Below are positions 61,569 through 64,000 of a stretch of DNA of 64,000 bases, in pieces (within the stretch, counting starts at the first letter, position 1; each line of letters begins with the position of its first letter). This DNA is from DATKMP01 sp963790045 (GTDB taxonomy: Bacteria > Bacteroidota > Ignavibacteria > UBA10030), in contig CAWBMS010000008.1 in NCBI GenBank assembly GCA_963790045.1, forward strand, positions 310,001 to 374,000, written 5' to 3'. Position numbers and translations under genes: made by a program. Under the pieces are notes generated by a model that saw only the letters and a program-made list of their open reading frames with translations, searched no databases and was not told the DNA's origin.

Positions 61569-64000
61569 ATGCGTAAATTTAAGTTACTTTTGGTGCTTAG
61601 TTGTGTATTTATTTGCACACAATTATATGCACAGCCGGTACTACAATCACCCGCGAAAACAGTTTCTACTTTATTAACCACCGTCAAGCCAACATTTCAA
61701 TGGCTTACAGCATCTGATGCAACGAATGGTTATGAATTATATATCACCTCAACAGTAGGAGATACATCTTCGTCATCGGTTCCAGTTGCAACAACTGTGA
61801 ATAAATCAAAGAGATACGTTTCCGTCGGAACCGGGGCGAACGATATATCCTTTACTTTAACTGATACAGTTTTAGCAAAAAATACAATCTATTACTGGAA
61901 AGTTCGATCAAAAACGAGTTCTACGACATTCGGCTCATGGTCAAAATATTTCTACTTTAAAACTGGCGCACCGAATCCCACAATGTCGAATGGCAATGCA
62001 TGGATTAAATTTAATCATGATACCATTGGCGCCATCACAAGCTTGAAGTACTTGCTTGGATCTGGCCAGCAGTTATTGGATACTGCATACAATACAACAA
62101 ATATATTGGGATTAGGAGGCAATGGTGCTCAGAGGGATACGGTCATTTCGTGGTACACTTCTACAAATACCGATACGAGTATTTTCACATACCAAAGTTC
62201 ACCCAAATATGGAAAGACAGGTTCAAAGGTTATGACCGTTTCGCGCGGAGCGAATGGTGTAACGGCTGGTATCGTGTTAACAGTTGAAAATGGAAAAACT
62301 GTGAATGTCGCAACAGCTTGGAAACCAGGCGGCGATGCTGCAGGCAGTGACAATGTTCTTTTTGTGAAAAACACTCCTTCAAAAGTTTCATTATCATATC
62401 CAGGCACTGCCGCAATTTTTGGACCTGATAGTATGGTTTTGTCTTCTATGTATGACAAAAGATACAACGAATATTTTGGGTTCAAGTCTTCTTCTCTTAT
62501 CGCGGTGAAGGACACACAAAAAACCGGATTGTTAAAACAAGTATTATCTTTTAGCAATGCTACAGGATCAAACAAAGCATTTACATTCAGTTTTGCAGTT
62601 CGGAAAACGAGATCTGACTATTTTGATACCTGGGCTAACAACCGGCCAATGATAGTAACAAAACCTGCAACCAGTGACTCATTGTCATCTATTACCACGG
62701 AAGTTTATTGGGAATCGTTCGGCGCAACGCCGACTGCTCTTGCATTTTCTTCCGATGGCGGTGCAACGTTCAATAGCCCAACATCTCTTGCTGGATTGGA
62801 CACATCTTCCATCGATTCAGTATCCTATACAATGCCCAATGGCCCAAATCGGACCAACTGCGTTGTAAAATTATCGACATCGCAAGGTGATGCGGCCCAA
62901 TCTGGAGTATTCAAACTCAATTCGCCTTACGCTGCCATTACATCTCCCAAAGCCGGAGATAGTGTATTGATCGGTCAGCATAATGTTGCGTGGACTAATT
63001 ATATTGGCGATACCTTTAGCAAAATTGCTTTCTCTTTGGATTCAGGCAAAACATATTCTACTCCTATCGCTATTGATACATCTAGTAAAATTAACGATAT
63101 GGTATCGTTCAATTTCTATGGCGGAAAATTTGTATCGAATTATGCTTCTTTGAGACTTTATAGTGCTACTGATACCATTACATCGGATTTCTTCAAGATG
63201 GAAAAACGTTACGCAACGGTGACATCTCCCAAAGCCGGTGATAATGTATCAACAGGCAATCACTATGTTGTTTGGAATAACTACACAGGTTCTGCTGTTA
63301 AATATGTCGATCTTTCTTCGGACTCAGGAAAAACATGGTCTGGAACAATAACTCTTAACCCCACTTCAACGGCAGCTAAGGATAGTGCATTGTATAATTT
63401 TAATGGCGGAAAGAATGCCACATTATACAATGTGGTAAGAGTTCGTACCGACGTTGCAGCTGATACGGCAAATTCTGGAATCTTTGCTTTAGGGAAAGGA
63501 ACGGCCGTATTCTCTATTCCTACAGTATTTGGTGACCCTGCAGGGACATTATCTGTTCCGATTAGTGTCACCGATTACATAGCAGGTGATTCTATCAAAT
63601 CGTTTGATCTGAAGTTGACATTCGATTCCACCTTTGTGACATTTGATAGCTTGATCTATAATGCGAGCTTGAACAATTGGATCAAGATGATGGATTCGAC
63701 GAATGCAAAAGATACAAATTATATTAGAATTGCAGCATTCAAAAACACAACAGGTAATGGTGTTAAAAATTCTGAAATCGTAAAAATGATCTTTACCATT
63801 AAAAACAAACAAAGTATAATTGGGCAGACGACTTCTCTGGCAATCAAGAATTCTGTTCTTGCTGCTTCGGGAAATGGTGCTGCGGCTTTAGATGTTTCCA
63901 ACTCTATCAATGGTACCTTTAAAGTCTATTCATCTATTGCAGGATCGCTTCACTATCTCCATGAAAAATGGGATGGTTCACCGAGCAATACGATCTCTGG
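61569..64000 (+). CDS. Large secreted multidomain protein with cohesin-like domain, 3' end outside the window
   Basis: The only plus-strand gene; 810 codons visible with no stop. A signal peptide (MRKFKLLLVLSCVFICTQLY AQ) is followed by an Fn3-like domain (~22-135: WLTASDATNGYELYITSTVG, NTIYYWKVRSKT) and a beta-rich region. Two related Ig-like repeats begin near residues 456 and 550 (ITSPKAGDSVLIGQHNVAWT and VTSPKAGDNVSTGNHYVVWN, each with SxDSGKT). A cohesin-like domain starts near 645 (VPISVTDYIAGDSIKSFDLK, LTFDSTFVTFDSL, IVKMIFTIKNK). ATG 61569 has GGAGG five bases upstream. Two sigma-28 promoters imply expression with the filament. It is probably surface-exposed; a sorting signal may lie beyond the window. 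Confidence 0.85.
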   Translation, partial: MRKFKLLLVLSCVFICTQLYAQPVLQSPAKTVSTLLTTVKPTFQWLTASDATNGYELYITSTVGDTSSSSVPVATTVNKSKRYVSVGTGANDISFTLTDTVLAKNTIYYWKVRSKTSSTTFGSWSKYFYFKTGAPNPTMSNGNAWIKFNHDTIGAITSLKYLLGSGQQLLDTAYNTTNILGLGGNGAQRDTVISWYTSTNTDTSIFTYQSSPKYGKTGSKVMTVSRGANGVTAGIVLTVENGKTVNVATAWKPGGDAAGSDNVLFVKNTPSKVSLSYPGTAAIFGPDSMVLSSMYDKRYNEYFGFKSSSLIAVKDTQKTGLLKQVLSFSNATGSNKAFTFSFAVRKTRSDYFDTWANNRPMIVTKPATSDSLSSITTEVYWESFGATPTALAFSSDGGATFNSPTSLAGLDTSSIDSVSYTMPNGPNRTNCVVKLSTSQGDAAQSGVFKLNSPYAAITSPKAGDSVLIGQHNVAWTNYIGDTFSKIAFSLDSGKTYSTPIAIDTSSKINDMVSFNFYGGKFVSNYASLRLYSATDTITSDFFKMEKRYATVTSPKAGDNVSTGNHYVVWNNYTGSAVKYVDLSSDSGKTWSGTITLNPTSTAAKDSALYNFNGGKNATLYNVVRVRTDVAADTANSGIFALGKGTAVFSIPTVFGDPAGTLSVPISVTDYIAGDSIKSFDLKLTFDSTFVTFDSLIYNASLNNWIKMMDSTNAKDTNYIRIAAFKNTTGNGVKNSEIVKMIFTIKNKQSIIGQTTSLAIKNSVLAASGNGAAALDVSNSINGTFKVYSSIAGSLHYLHEKWDGSPSNTIS

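Noticed and set aside
61412..61687. 91-residue open frame on the minus strand under the secreted protein start
   Set aside because: It is antisense to the signal peptide and leader repeats and has no protein-like features.

Overview
The window is an almost unbroken flagellar and chemotaxis locus. Everything from the left edge to about 60.8 kb is read from the minus strand; a large secreted protein starts on the plus strand at 61.57 kb and runs off the right edge. P-ring and L-ring genes (flgA, flgH, flgI) show a two-membrane cell envelope. Moderate GC content, sigma-54 plus sigma-28 control, many PAS hybrid kinases and a cohesin-like secreted protein with SPKAGD-type repeats suggest a free-living motile bacterium of the FCB group (Ignavibacteria or Bacteroidota/Chlorobiota-like). 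That placement is inference; no rRNA or other phylogenetic marker is present.

Layout, following minus-strand transcription from the right. A TPR-containing glycosyltransferase (59.2-60.8 kb) precedes the late filament group: fliC, fliS, fliD, flaG, a FliT-like protein, a FlgM-like protein and a small unknown (54.9-59.1 kb). Next come a LuxR-type regulator, a REC-PAS kinase with an NtrC-type sigma-54 activator, a PAS hybrid kinase, two small Cys-rich proteins and cheW (47.5-54.8 kb). A 1219-residue membrane hybrid kinase follows, then a HEAT-repeat protein, cheR, two cheY, a CheZ-like phosphatase, cheA, cheB and a small CPCG protein (36.4-47.3 kb). The operon flgB-flgC-orf-fliE-F-G-H-I-J-motE-K-flgD-orf-flgE (24.6-36.2 kb) starts at a good sigma-54 promoter. 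Two paralogous pseudo-receiver/HDOD proteins lie at 22.1-24.5 kb. A second giant operon, again from a sigma-54 promoter, runs fliL-M-N-O-P-Q-R-flhB-A-F-G-orf-fliA-HDOD/sigma4-HDOD-kinase-orf-flgF-G-A-H-I-J-N-K-L (1-21.8 kb).

Regulation can be read in outline. Sigma-54 promoters (GG-N10-GC) stand before flgB and fliL, and the NtrC-type activator is in the same locus. Sigma-28 promoters (TAAA-N15-GCCGATAA) stand before fliC and, in two copies, before the secreted cohesin-like protein. FliA and a FlgM-like candidate are both encoded here. The gene after fliA is an HDOD protein carrying an extra sigma-region-4-like helix-turn-helix, the most unusual protein in the window. The NtrC-type activator has Asn in place of the phosphoacceptor Asp, and the two pseudo-receiver/HDOD proteins have Glu there.

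Twenty otherwise well-conserved genes carry 25 apparent single-base frameshifts, and three genes carry in-frame stops (one of them, cheR, has both). About half of the frameshifts touch or closely neighbour a GTAC. The best explanation is systematic sequencing error, possibly at a modified motif, rather than gene decay, so these genes are annotated over their full span as CDS with the break noted. No motA/motB, chemoreceptor, rpoN, tRNA, rRNA, insertion sequence or CRISPR array was seen.
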